Of a stretch of DNA of 64,000 nucleotides, positions 41,074 to 48,650 are shown in pieces. The DNA is from Kordiimonas laminariae. GTDB lineage: Bacteria; Pseudomonadota; Alphaproteobacteria; Sphingomonadales; Kordiimonadaceae. The first letter of the stretch is position 1. Every line of letters starts with the position of its first letter. The position numbers and the translations under genes are program-made. Under the pieces are notes generated by a model. The model saw only the letters and a list, made by a program, of their open reading frames with translations, was not told the origin of the DNA and ran no database searches. The stretch is taken from positions 466,867 through 530,866 of the forward strand of contig NZ_JAKQZA010000002.1 of assembly GCF_023008165.1 (NCBI RefSeq), read 5' to 3'.

Positions 41074-41687
41074 ACACCACCTCCAACGGAGAAGATGTTT
41101 TTCATGGTGCCGCGCCCCCGCAGTTCAATACTTAATTCGACAAGGTAAGGGAACCGTGCGGCACCACCCGCAAGTGTACCCCAATCTTCCACCCAGCGAT
41201 CTCCGGCATGGAAACGAGCTGTAAAAGCCTCTACATCATTAAATAATATTTGCTCAGAAACCGGCGTTTCCTCGGTCGCATCAGGCAATCGGTAACTTTT
41301 CCGGATCAACTTTCCATCACCGAACACATAATCAATGCGTTGAATGGCCGGTTGCTCATCGGAAAGAAATGCTCCCATGTGGCCACCACGTACAAACGTG
41401 AAAACCACGCCAGGGCGACTTGGCGGGTATCCCTGAAACACTGCGGTTGAATTAGAGCCAAACAAATCCCGTACTGGGCGTTTTACCGCGCTCTCAAGGT
41501 CGGCCTGCATAAGCGCTCTGGCTTGCTGGACATTTGAAAGAAATTTTTCAGACTGATCGAGCTGGGTTTGGGATGCTGAATAGCTGGTAAGCAGCGTAAC
41601 CCCCATTACGCCCACAAGGGCAAAAAGGCTCACCGCAATCAGTGTTTCAAGAAGTGTAAAACCCGCTTCATTTCTTAGAGGCTGCAT
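41070..41687 (-). CDS. gspJ: Type II secretion minor pseudopilin J
   Basis: A 205-residue pseudopilin. The class III prepilin signal is NEAGFTLLETLIAVSLFALV with cleavage after Gly and Glu at mature position 5. The globular domain has LMQADLESAVKRPVRDLFG and the C-terminal ELSIELRGRG. GspJ forms part of the pseudopilus tip complex. The ATG shares one base with the gspI stop codon. Confidence 0.9.
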   Translation of the reverse strand: MQPLRNEAGFTLLETLIAVSLFALVGVMGVTLLTSYSASQTQLDQSEKFLSNVQQARALMQADLESAVKRPVRDLFGSNSTAVFQGYPPSRPGVVFTFVRGGHMGAFLSDEQPAIQRIDYVFGDGKLIRKSYRLPDATEETPVSEQILFNDVEAFTARFHAGDRWVEDWGTLAGGAARFPYLVELSIELRGRGTMKNIFSVGGGV

Positions 41688-42064
41688 TATTCAGCCCTCC
41701 GAAAACCAACGAGCCCCGCAAGCTTTACACCGTCTTCACGGAATACACTAACTTCCAGAGCAAGCAGTTTACCGCCCGGCGCCAGCCGTACGTTTTCTTG
41801 CCACTGAAACTTCACACCAAACTGATCTTCTTCACCTGATCGGTTACCTATATTTGGAATAAGAGCACCACCAGTTAATCTCGCGATCTGGTTCTCGGCC
41901 ACCATCAAAGCCAATGCTTTTTCCTGCAAAATGGCTGTATTTTTAGTTGCCCCCGATTGGCTTTGCAGCAAGGTAACAGCAACAAGCGATAAGAGCGCAA
42001 CAGCGACAAGAAGCTCAATCAGGGAAAAACCATCTTCTGCCATTATAAGGTGCTTAGCTTTCAT
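41687..42064 (-). CDS. gspI: Type II secretion minor pseudopilin I
   Basis: A 125-residue pseudopilin. ATG 42064 follows GAGG and gives MKAKHLIMAEDGFSLIELLV; a frame extension to 42082 lies within gspH and is unlikely. The prepilin motif EDGFSLIELLVAVALLSLVA has the Glu5 residue. The mature region includes ALALMVAENQIARLTGG. The 11-bp overlap with gspH suggests coupling. Confidence 0.88.
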   Translation of the reverse strand: MKAKHLIMAEDGFSLIELLVAVALLSLVAVTLLQSQSGATKNTAILQEKALALMVAENQIARLTGGALIPNIGNRSGEEDQFGVKFQWQENVRLAPGGKLLALEVSVFREDGVKLAGLVGFRRAE

Positions 42065-42542
42065 GCTGAACCTCAATCCCATATGGGTTGGTTACGATAG
42101 ATGCCTGTGTTCCGTCAAAATTAAAGCGGATTTGAAAGCCCGCACGCTCACCCGTTGGTAAAAACCAGATATGGGGCCTCAGTGCTTCACCAGTATCCGA
42201 CGTTAAATCGATATCAGCGCCTTCAACAGACACCGCTATCAGCTCACCGGAATGCCAGCTACCTAAACGCTGATCAACAAGCTGCTCCCATTTTCCCTCA
42301 CGCACGGTGAGCACACTATACCCACGAGGATTAAACCGAATACCACGTACCTGCCCGCTGATTATGCTATCTCTGGCAACCGCCGTTAAAGCATTCCGCA
42401 ATTCAGTAAGTCGTGCAACTTTCTCACTTGAAGCAGAAGGCAATACAAGAACAACAACGCTCGTCATCAAACCAATGATCACAAGCACCACCATCATTTC
42501 CACTAGGGAAAAGCCGTCGTCATTCTTGCCAAACTGTTTCAT
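42054..42542 (-). CDS. gspH: Type II secretion minor pseudopilin H
   Basis: A 162-residue pseudopilin. The prepilin signal KNDDGFSLVEMMVVLVIIGL has cleavage Gly, +1 Phe and Glu5. The globular part has ELRNALTAVARDSIISGQVR and RGIRFNPRGYSVL, then LRPHIWFLPTGERAGFQIRF, which fits GspH/FimT-like folds. It sits between gspG and gspI as usual. Confidence 0.9.
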   Translation of the reverse strand: MKQFGKNDDGFSLVEMMVVLVIIGLMTSVVVLVLPSASSEKVARLTELRNALTAVARDSIISGQVRGIRFNPRGYSVLTVREGKWEQLVDQRLGSWHSGELIAVSVEGADIDLTSDTGEALRPHIWFLPTGERAGFQIRFNFDGTQASIVTNPYGIEVQHES

Positions 42543-42551
42543 GTCTGAAGT

Positions 42552-43013
42552 TTATTCCGGCTGTGCCCGGTTACTGATATCAGCATTTAAACCTTCACCA
42601 CCAGGACGACCATCTGCCCCATAAGACATGATATCAAACGCGCCATTTTCGCCTGGGATCAGATAAACATAATCGTTACCCCATGGGTCTTTTTTCAGGT
42701 TCTTGATAAAAGGTTCCTGACGAAGAGAATTCCCCCCCGGTGCCTTTGTAAGTGCTTCAAGTCCGTCCTCAAGGCTTGGATATCTAAGTGTTTCAAGCCG
42801 GTACATTTCCAACGCTTTTTCAAGCTCTGTAATATCAACCTGTGCCTTGGTAACCAAACCACGGTCTTGTGCTGGCAACACATTCACAACAATAACTGTT
42901 GTAAGCAGGCCGATGATCACAATCACCACCATTAGTTCGATGAGAGAAAAGCCATCGTCCTTATGGCTGTTTTTCTTCAACGCTTTCAGCATCGTCATCA
43001 TTTTATTTTTCAT
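42552..43013 (-). CDS. gspG: Type II secretion major pseudopilin G
   Basis: A 153-residue major pseudopilin. GGAGAAG precedes GTG 43016/ATG 43013, and ATG 43013 is chosen. The prepilin segment is KDDGFSLIELMVVIVIIGLL. The GspG-specific C-terminus is plain: ALEMYRLETLRYPSLEDGLE, KDPWGNDYVYLIPGENGAFD and SYGADGRPGGEG, the last part carrying the calcium-binding loop region. It forms the bulk of the pseudopilus. Confidence 0.95.
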   Translation of the reverse strand: MKNKMMTMLKALKKNSHKDDGFSLIELMVVIVIIGLLTTVIVVNVLPAQDRGLVTKAQVDITELEKALEMYRLETLRYPSLEDGLEALTKAPGGNSLRQEPFIKNLKKDPWGNDYVYLIPGENGAFDIMSYGADGRPGGEGLNADISNRAQPE

Positions 43014-43025
43014 CACTCTTCTCCG

Positions 43026-44243
43026 CTATGCCAATACAAGGCTGTTGAGCCTCAGGATCGGCAGCATGATGGACAGAACAATTGAACCCACAATTCCGCC
43101 CATAAAAATAACAATCATTGGCTCCAGAAGCCCCAGAGCCGTTTTGGTGAAACCATCAAATTCCCGTTCCAGATAGCTGGCCACGCTTGTAAGCATTTCC
43201 GGCAGGTTTCCGCTCTTCTCACCTGCGGCTACCATATAAGCAAGCATCGCAGGAAAAGCGCCACACTGCCGCAGTGCTGAAGACGTTGCTGTACCTTCTT
43301 TAACCTGTGAAACAGCTGCTTCCACCGCTTTTTTCATCGTTGCATTCTGGATTGTTTCCTTGGCAGCAATAAGTCCCTCAAGTACCGGGCTGCCGCCATC
43401 AATTAGTGTACCCAAGGAACGCGCAAAGCGTGCGGCATTTACGGTACGTACCAATCTTCCAATGAGCGGTAATTTCAAGATCATACCGTGTACTGCAAAC
43501 CGAAAAGTATCACGGCGCATCGTGAACATAAAAGCCCCAATAGCAGCTGCAATAACAAGAGCAAACACAAGCCCATAATTCACAAGGAAATTAGAAGTGC
43601 CCACTACCACCTGTGTAAGAGCCGGCAAATCAGCACCAAAGCTTTCAAACTGCTTCACAACCTTTGGCACAACAAACACCATCAAGGCCGTAATTACACC
43701 AATTGCCACCACCAGAAGCACAATAGGATAAATAAGAGCAGACTGGATTTTCTGCTGTGTCTCAAGCGCCTTTTCTCTGTGATCTGCAATATTAGAAAGT
43801 ACTCGCGCCAAATCACCTGATGCCTCGCCAGCTGCCACCATCGCTATATAGAGCGCATCAAAGCTTGCTCGTTCCTGTTCCATTGCTTGGCTGAGACGTT
43901 TACCTTCCATCACATTACTGCGGAGACGGGTCATCACACGGCGGATATTATCTTTTTCAGATTGTGCTGCGATCGCCCCTAACGCTTCTTCTACATTCGT
44001 TGCTGCCATCAGCATAGTTGCTAACTGCCGGGTAATCTGAGCCAGGTCTTTAGGCGCAATAGCATCTGATTTAGAAAACCATTTCCGTTCTACTCGCTTC
44101 TTTTCTGAAGCTAGAGTGATAGATGTGGCAAAAAGCGAACTGGCTTGTAAGCGCTTACGGGCGTCGCGCTCACTTTCAGCAGAAATTATACCGCTCTTTG
44201 CCTTCCCTGCTGCATCAAGCGCATCATATTCATAGGCTTGCAT
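43026..44243 (-). CDS. gspF: Type II secretion inner-membrane platform protein F
   Basis: A 405-residue polytopic protein with two GspF repeats. Repeat 1 contains LAQITRQLATMLMAATNVEE and ALYIAMVAAGEASGDLARVL; repeat 2 contains FARSLGTLIDGGSPVLEGLI and MLAYMVAAGEKSGNLPEMLT. Three TM helices are visible (ALIYPIVLLVVAIGVITALM, the NFLVNYGLVFALVIAAAIGA region, and MIVIFMGGIVGSIVLSIMLP). The N-terminus MQAYEYDALDAAGKAKSG is canonical. Its start shares one base with the gspE stop. Confidence 0.95.
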   Translation of the reverse strand: MQAYEYDALDAAGKAKSGIISAESERDARKRLQASSLFATSITLASEKKRVERKWFSKSDAIAPKDLAQITRQLATMLMAATNVEEALGAIAAQSEKDNIRRVMTRLRSNVMEGKRLSQAMEQERASFDALYIAMVAAGEASGDLARVLSNIADHREKALETQQKIQSALIYPIVLLVVAIGVITALMVFVVPKVVKQFESFGADLPALTQVVVGTSNFLVNYGLVFALVIAAAIGAFMFTMRRDTFRFAVHGMILKLPLIGRLVRTVNAARFARSLGTLIDGGSPVLEGLIAAKETIQNATMKKAVEAAVSQVKEGTATSSALRQCGAFPAMLAYMVAAGEKSGNLPEMLTSVASYLEREFDGFTKTALGLLEPMIVIFMGGIVGSIVLSIMLPILRLNSLVLA

Positions 44244-45727
44244 CAGCCATTATCCCGCAACTTGGAAACCCTCATAATTTCTTCAATGGTTGTTTCACCG
44301 TTTGCCACCAAGCGTGCACCGCTTGAAGCCAGTGTATCACCATACTGGAACGCATGCGCTTCCATTTCCTGCTCTGACGCACCTTCCTGTATCATCCGGC
44401 GCAGTGTTTCATCTACTTTCACCAGTTCATAGATACCAACACGGCCCATGTATCCTGTGTTACTACAGGCAGCACATGATCCCGGCTTATAGAAACTCGC
44501 ATCATGATTATGTTCAAGCTGCAGCTGTTCACGGATAGAACCATCATCCTCAACTTCAATCTTACAGGAACCACAAAGCCTGCGCACAAGACGCTGCGCT
44601 AGAATTGCTTTAACGGTTGATGAAAGAAGGAATGCTTCAACCCCCATATCCCGAAGGCGGGTAACAGCAGCAATCGCGCTATTTGTATGTACGGTAGAAA
44701 GCACAAGGTGGCCAGTTAAGCTTGCCTGAATTGCCATTTCTGCGGTTTCAGTATCACGGATTTCACCAACCATAACCACATCAGGATCTTGCCTCAGGAT
44801 AGCACGAAGACCGTTAGCGAATGTCATTCCTACCTTCGAGTTCACCTGTGTCTGACTAATACCCTCAAGCGCATATTCCACTGGGTCTTCCACGGTCATG
44901 ATATTCCGAGATTGATCATTAAGAAGTGATAGCCCTGCATACAGTGTCGTGGTTTTACCGGAGCCTGTTGGCCCAGTTACTAGGATAATACCATTCGGTT
45001 CTTCAAGAGCTGACAGAATACCCCCATGCACACTTGCCTGCATACCAAGATCTTCCAAGCTCAACTGCGCCTGACTGGTATCAAGAAGCCTAAGCACCAC
45101 GCGCTCACCGTGTCGAGACGGTAATGTTGAAACCCGCACATCAAACACTCTGTCTCCGAGCGTGAGCGATAAGCGTCCGTCCTGCGGGATACGTTTTTCG
45201 GCAATATCAAGGCGAGACATCACTTTAATACGCGACACGATATAAGGCGCTATGCGTGCAGACAGGCTAGCTATTTCAGTAAGTACACCGTCTACACGGA
45301 GGCGAACAGAAAGCGCATTTTCAAAGGGTTCAAGATGCACATCTGAAGCTTTAGCTTTCACCGCTTCAGCCATAAGGCTATTGATCAACCGGATCACTGG
45401 CGCATCATCGTCATTCGCCAACAAATCGGCGGCTTTGGGCATCCCCTCAAGCACACTATCAAGACTATCGTCTGGCAGTTCTTCTTCAACGGATTCAGCC
45501 AATCCGCTCGATGCATAGAGATTTGAAAGCAGCGCATCAAAATCCTTCGCGGATCTTTCCTCTACAGCAATCGGTATACCAAAACTACGCCGTACCTCAC
45601 GGAGCATTAAGGCATCACTACCTTCTCTCATTGCTATAACAGCCTGTGCATCATCTTGTTCAATCAGGGCGAAGCCATATTCGCGAGCAAAGCCATACTT
45701 GAGTACAGGGTCTAATCTCTCAGTCAT
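44243..45727 (-). CDS. gspE: Type II secretion ATPase E
   Basis: A 494-residue hexameric ATPase. The N1E/N2E region spans residues 1-130. The ATPase core has Walker A TGPTGSGKTTTLYAGLS, Asp box IMTVEDPVEYALEGISQTQV, Walker B LRAILRQDPDVVMVGEIRD and His box GHLVLSTVHTNSA. A tetracysteine zinc module follows: CGSC and, about 30 residues later, CAAC before NTGYMGRVGIYEL. It powers pseudopilus growth on the cytoplasmic face together with GspL and GspF. Confidence 0.95.
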   Translation of the reverse strand: MTERLDPVLKYGFAREYGFALIEQDDAQAVIAMREGSDALMLREVRRSFGIPIAVEERSAKDFDALLSNLYASSGLAESVEEELPDDSLDSVLEGMPKAADLLANDDDAPVIRLINSLMAEAVKAKASDVHLEPFENALSVRLRVDGVLTEIASLSARIAPYIVSRIKVMSRLDIAEKRIPQDGRLSLTLGDRVFDVRVSTLPSRHGERVVLRLLDTSQAQLSLEDLGMQASVHGGILSALEEPNGIILVTGPTGSGKTTTLYAGLSLLNDQSRNIMTVEDPVEYALEGISQTQVNSKVGMTFANGLRAILRQDPDVVMVGEIRDTETAEMAIQASLTGHLVLSTVHTNSAIAAVTRLRDMGVEAFLLSSTVKAILAQRLVRRLCGSCKIEVEDDGSIREQLQLEHNHDASFYKPGSCAACSNTGYMGRVGIYELVKVDETLRRMIQEGASEQEMEAHAFQYGDTLASSGARLVANGETTIEEIMRVSKLRDNG

Positions 45728-45734
45728 AGACAGA

Positions 45735-47696
45735 TCACTCCTGTCCTGAGGTATCGGAAGCCCCTGAAGGTGACGTGCCCAGCACTTCTTTCACCAATTG
45801 GTCTAGCGGTGTCTGCGATTCAATCGCTGCCTGCTTACCTTTAATGTAATTGAACTTTTGATCTGTTACGGCGCGGGCATCTTCAGCACTGCGCATAATC
45901 GTAGGACGCAGGAAGATCATTAGATTTGTTTTCTGAACACTTTTACTATCAGAACGGAAAGCACGGCCCAAAAGCGGGATATCACCAAGAAGCGGAACTT
46001 TATCAACGCGAGTTGTTTCATTCTGCTGGATAAGCCCACCAAGCACCACAATTTCTCCATCACTCACCCGCACTGTAGTGGTGATTTCACGAAGGTTAGT
46101 GATCAACTCTGTTGAACCAGTCGCAATAGGGCCAGCCACAGATGAAATTTCCTGACGGATAGCAAGACGAATATCTTCGCCCTCATTAATTTGCGGCGTT
46201 ACTTCCAGAATGATACCAACATTCTTCCGCTCAACTGTACGGAATGGATTTACGTTGGCACTACCGAGCGCTTCACCAGTCGTAATCGGGATTTCCTGTC
46301 CGCTCTGGAACTTTGCAGGCTCATTATCAAGCGTTACAATTGACGGTGTAGAAAGGATATTGCTGCCTGTGTCCTGCGCGAGTGCGTTAAGGATGACACC
46401 AAATACTGTACCACCACTTGTTCTACCCGCAGCACCTACAGAAAAACCGTTTAAACCAACGAGTGAATTCACAGCTGTTTCCTGAAGCGTGTTGGAAACA
46501 TCTTCGCTCAGATCATCATTATCAAGAAGCAGCGCACCTGTTGCCGCCAAAACATTTGGCGCAGTTTGCGCATAGTTGGTCATGGTGAAAGGAATGCCAC
46601 TACCTTCACTGCCAGAAAGAATATACTGAAGACCAAGCTCTTTCGCCGCCCCCTCTGAAACCTCAACAACAATTGCTTCCACAAGCACCTGTGGGCGCGG
46701 CACATCAAGGCTTCGGACCAAACTAACAATTCGCTGTTGCATTTCAGGAGTTGCGTTAATTACGAGCGCATTTGCTCCCGCATAAACAGAAAGTGCAACA
46801 TTACTATCGGGGTTAACAACCTTACCGCTGGAATCCTTTTGCGTTACAGATTTCACAACGCTTTCCAACATCGGCAGCATAGCTTCTGCATTTGCATGCT
46901 TAAGGTTTACAACCAGCAAATCACCGCGCGAGGCATTGTTTTTATCCAGTTCAAGCAGCACTGGTTCAAACGTGGAAACTACCTTTTCAGGCCCTTTAAG
47001 AATAAGTGTATTACTGCTCTCAAGCGGGATAACAGAGATAGTTGAATTACTCTCATCGCCAGCCTGACGTGAAGCTAATCTCAAGGCAACATCCGCCATT
47101 TCAAAAGCTGATGTATTTTGCAGGGCGATGGTTTTGATAACCGACGTATCAACATCCATACTTTCAACTAGCTGGGTAATACGCTTCAGGTTTTCAGCAT
47201 AATCTGTGACAATTACATATGGCGAACCACGGCGGGCAAATGCGCGGCCATTCTTGTGAATAAACGGCTTGGCAGCGGCCTGTACGGACAAACTATCTAC
47301 ATAGGAAAGTGTGTAAACGCGGGTTACCAGCTGATCACCTGCCAGATCGCCAGATACAGGAACACTATCCTGCACTGCCACTTCATCAGGTACAATTTTG
47401 TAGGCGCCACTTGCTGTCGGTACGATGGTAAAACCATTTACGCGCAATGCAGAAAGAAAGGTTTGGAAAGCTCCTTCTTCTGAAACTGGCTTGCTGGAAA
47501 CCACATTCACACGACCGTTCACACGAGGATCAACAATGAAAGTGTGCCCGGTGATACCAGCAATATCGTTAATAAACTCGCGGATATCTGCATCGCGGTA
47601 ATTTAGCACCTGATCTTGCGCAAACAGCGGCAGAGTTAGCGCCGAAGCTCCCAGCAAGGTTGCAAGAGCTAGTTTTTTCAAAGTTCCCTGAAGCAT
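45735..47696 (-). CDS. gspD: Type II secretion outer-membrane secretin D
   Basis: A 653-residue secretin. ATG 47696 begins MLQGTLKKLALATLLGASAL with signal cleavage near LFAQ; a TTG at 47717 extends it but has no support. The N0 domain (LNYRDADIREFINDIAGITG), N1-N3 repeats (to about 300) and secretin core (SILSTPSIVTLDNEPAKFQS, VPLLGDIPLLGRAFRSDS) are in order. The C-terminal segment (LDQLVKEVLGTSPSG) may be a short S-domain. No gspS pilotin is recognised unless the operon's terminal lipoprotein serves that role. Confidence 0.95.
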   Translation of the reverse strand: MLQGTLKKLALATLLGASALTLPLFAQDQVLNYRDADIREFINDIAGITGHTFIVDPRVNGRVNVVSSKPVSEEGAFQTFLSALRVNGFTIVPTASGAYKIVPDEVAVQDSVPVSGDLAGDQLVTRVYTLSYVDSLSVQAAAKPFIHKNGRAFARRGSPYVIVTDYAENLKRITQLVESMDVDTSVIKTIALQNTSAFEMADVALRLASRQAGDESNSTISVIPLESSNTLILKGPEKVVSTFEPVLLELDKNNASRGDLLVVNLKHANAEAMLPMLESVVKSVTQKDSSGKVVNPDSNVALSVYAGANALVINATPEMQQRIVSLVRSLDVPRPQVLVEAIVVEVSEGAAKELGLQYILSGSEGSGIPFTMTNYAQTAPNVLAATGALLLDNDDLSEDVSNTLQETAVNSLVGLNGFSVGAAGRTSGGTVFGVILNALAQDTGSNILSTPSIVTLDNEPAKFQSGQEIPITTGEALGSANVNPFRTVERKNVGIILEVTPQINEGEDIRLAIRQEISSVAGPIATGSTELITNLREITTTVRVSDGEIVVLGGLIQQNETTRVDKVPLLGDIPLLGRAFRSDSKSVQKTNLMIFLRPTIMRSAEDARAVTDQKFNYIKGKQAAIESQTPLDQLVKEVLGTSPSGASDTSGQE

Positions 47697-47730
47697 AATC
47701 TTTGCATTCTTCCCCAAAGGCTATCCCACT

Positions 47731-48588
47731 TTAGCCTATTGTTTCCGTGCGGCGCTCACCACGCCTTAACAACTCAATCGTAAATTTCGATGCACCAGAA
47801 AGTTCATCTGGTAGTTCCTTCAAGTTCTCAAAGGAATTAAGCTTAAATCCGTTAACGGATTGTATTATGTCACCCTTTTCAAGCCCAACAGACAGCCCAC
47901 TAACATCAGACGTTAACCTGAAACCAATGATGCGGTTATTTTCGCGCACCGGCTCCCAGTTCATGGCGGTCAGGGCTGTTATAATATGAGAATTTGAAGA
48001 AGCAGTGTTTGGTTCGGTAATCTGTTTTTGCGGAGCAGTGGTTACTGAGCGCGTTTTGTTGGTTTTAAACATATAAACCGCTTCTCTAGCACCTCTACGT
48101 GCAATTTCGATGCGGTCCGAGTAAACACCAACTAATTGGATGCCATTTGAAATGCTCTCGCCAGTACGTACCAGTTTTTGCTGGGCCCCTTCCATCTGCA
48201 CGATCGCATTACCTTCACCTTCGCCCTCGGCACGGAGGCCATAAAGTTTGATTTTCAAACTACTTTCACGAACAGCGGCAGCTTGTGCTGTCGGCGCTGA
48301 CGTCAACTGTCGAAAGAAAGGATCAAATCTCGTAAGGGAACTGTAATCTGTCGCCCGATTGGCTGGCTGAGTAATCACCGGCGGCAAAGCCGATCCAACA
48401 TTCGTGTTCGTATCAGAAAGCAATTTTGTAAAAAGCTGTGAAGCAAAATACCCAAGGAAGATAACCAACAAAACTTCAACGAAAGTAGCTGTGACACGCA
48501 GCCACTTGGGAGTAGCTGCAGAAAGTGCCGCTATGTTAGTTTCTTCTGCCATACCAGAAGATGATACGTTTTCAATAATCTTAGGCAT
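47731..48588 (-). CDS. gspC: Type II secretion protein C
   Basis: A 285-residue bitopic protein. One TM helix near residues 30-55 (VTATFVEVLLVIFLGYFASQ), a Pro/Gln-rich linker, the HR domain (LKIKLYGLRAEGEGEGNAIV, GESISNGIQLVGVYSDRIEI) and a C-terminal PDZ domain (about 215-283: FRLTSDVSGLSVGLEKGDII, QSVNGFKLNSFENLKEL). GspC links the inner platform to the secretin and may select substrates. It is the first gsp gene, 62 bp after the TBDR stop, across a stable hairpin. Confidence 0.9.
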   Translation of the reverse strand: MPKIIENVSSSGMAEETNIAALSAATPKWLRVTATFVEVLLVIFLGYFASQLFTKLLSDTNTNVGSALPPVITQPANRATDYSSLTRFDPFFRQLTSAPTAQAAAVRESSLKIKLYGLRAEGEGEGNAIVQMEGAQQKLVRTGESISNGIQLVGVYSDRIEIARRGAREAVYMFKTNKTRSVTTAPQKQITEPNTASSNSHIITALTAMNWEPVRENNRIIGFRLTSDVSGLSVGLEKGDIIQSVNGFKLNSFENLKELPDELSGASKFTIELLRRGERRTETIG

Positions 48589-48612
48589 TCGGTACTTAAT
48601 CTAAATTCAAAG

Positions 48613-48636
48613 GGCCTGCTGCCAAAGCAGCAGGCC
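48613..48636 (-). promoter_or_regulatory. Hairpin between TBDR and gspC
   Basis: Perfect 10-bp arms GGCCTGCTGC and GCAGCAGGCC with a 4-nt loop. On the - strand the tail is only CTTTGAATTT, so it looks like a leaky terminator or mRNA-end protector that would lower expression of gsp genes relative to the upstream TBDR. Confidence 0.6.
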
Positions 48637-48650
48637 GAAACTTTTGCACA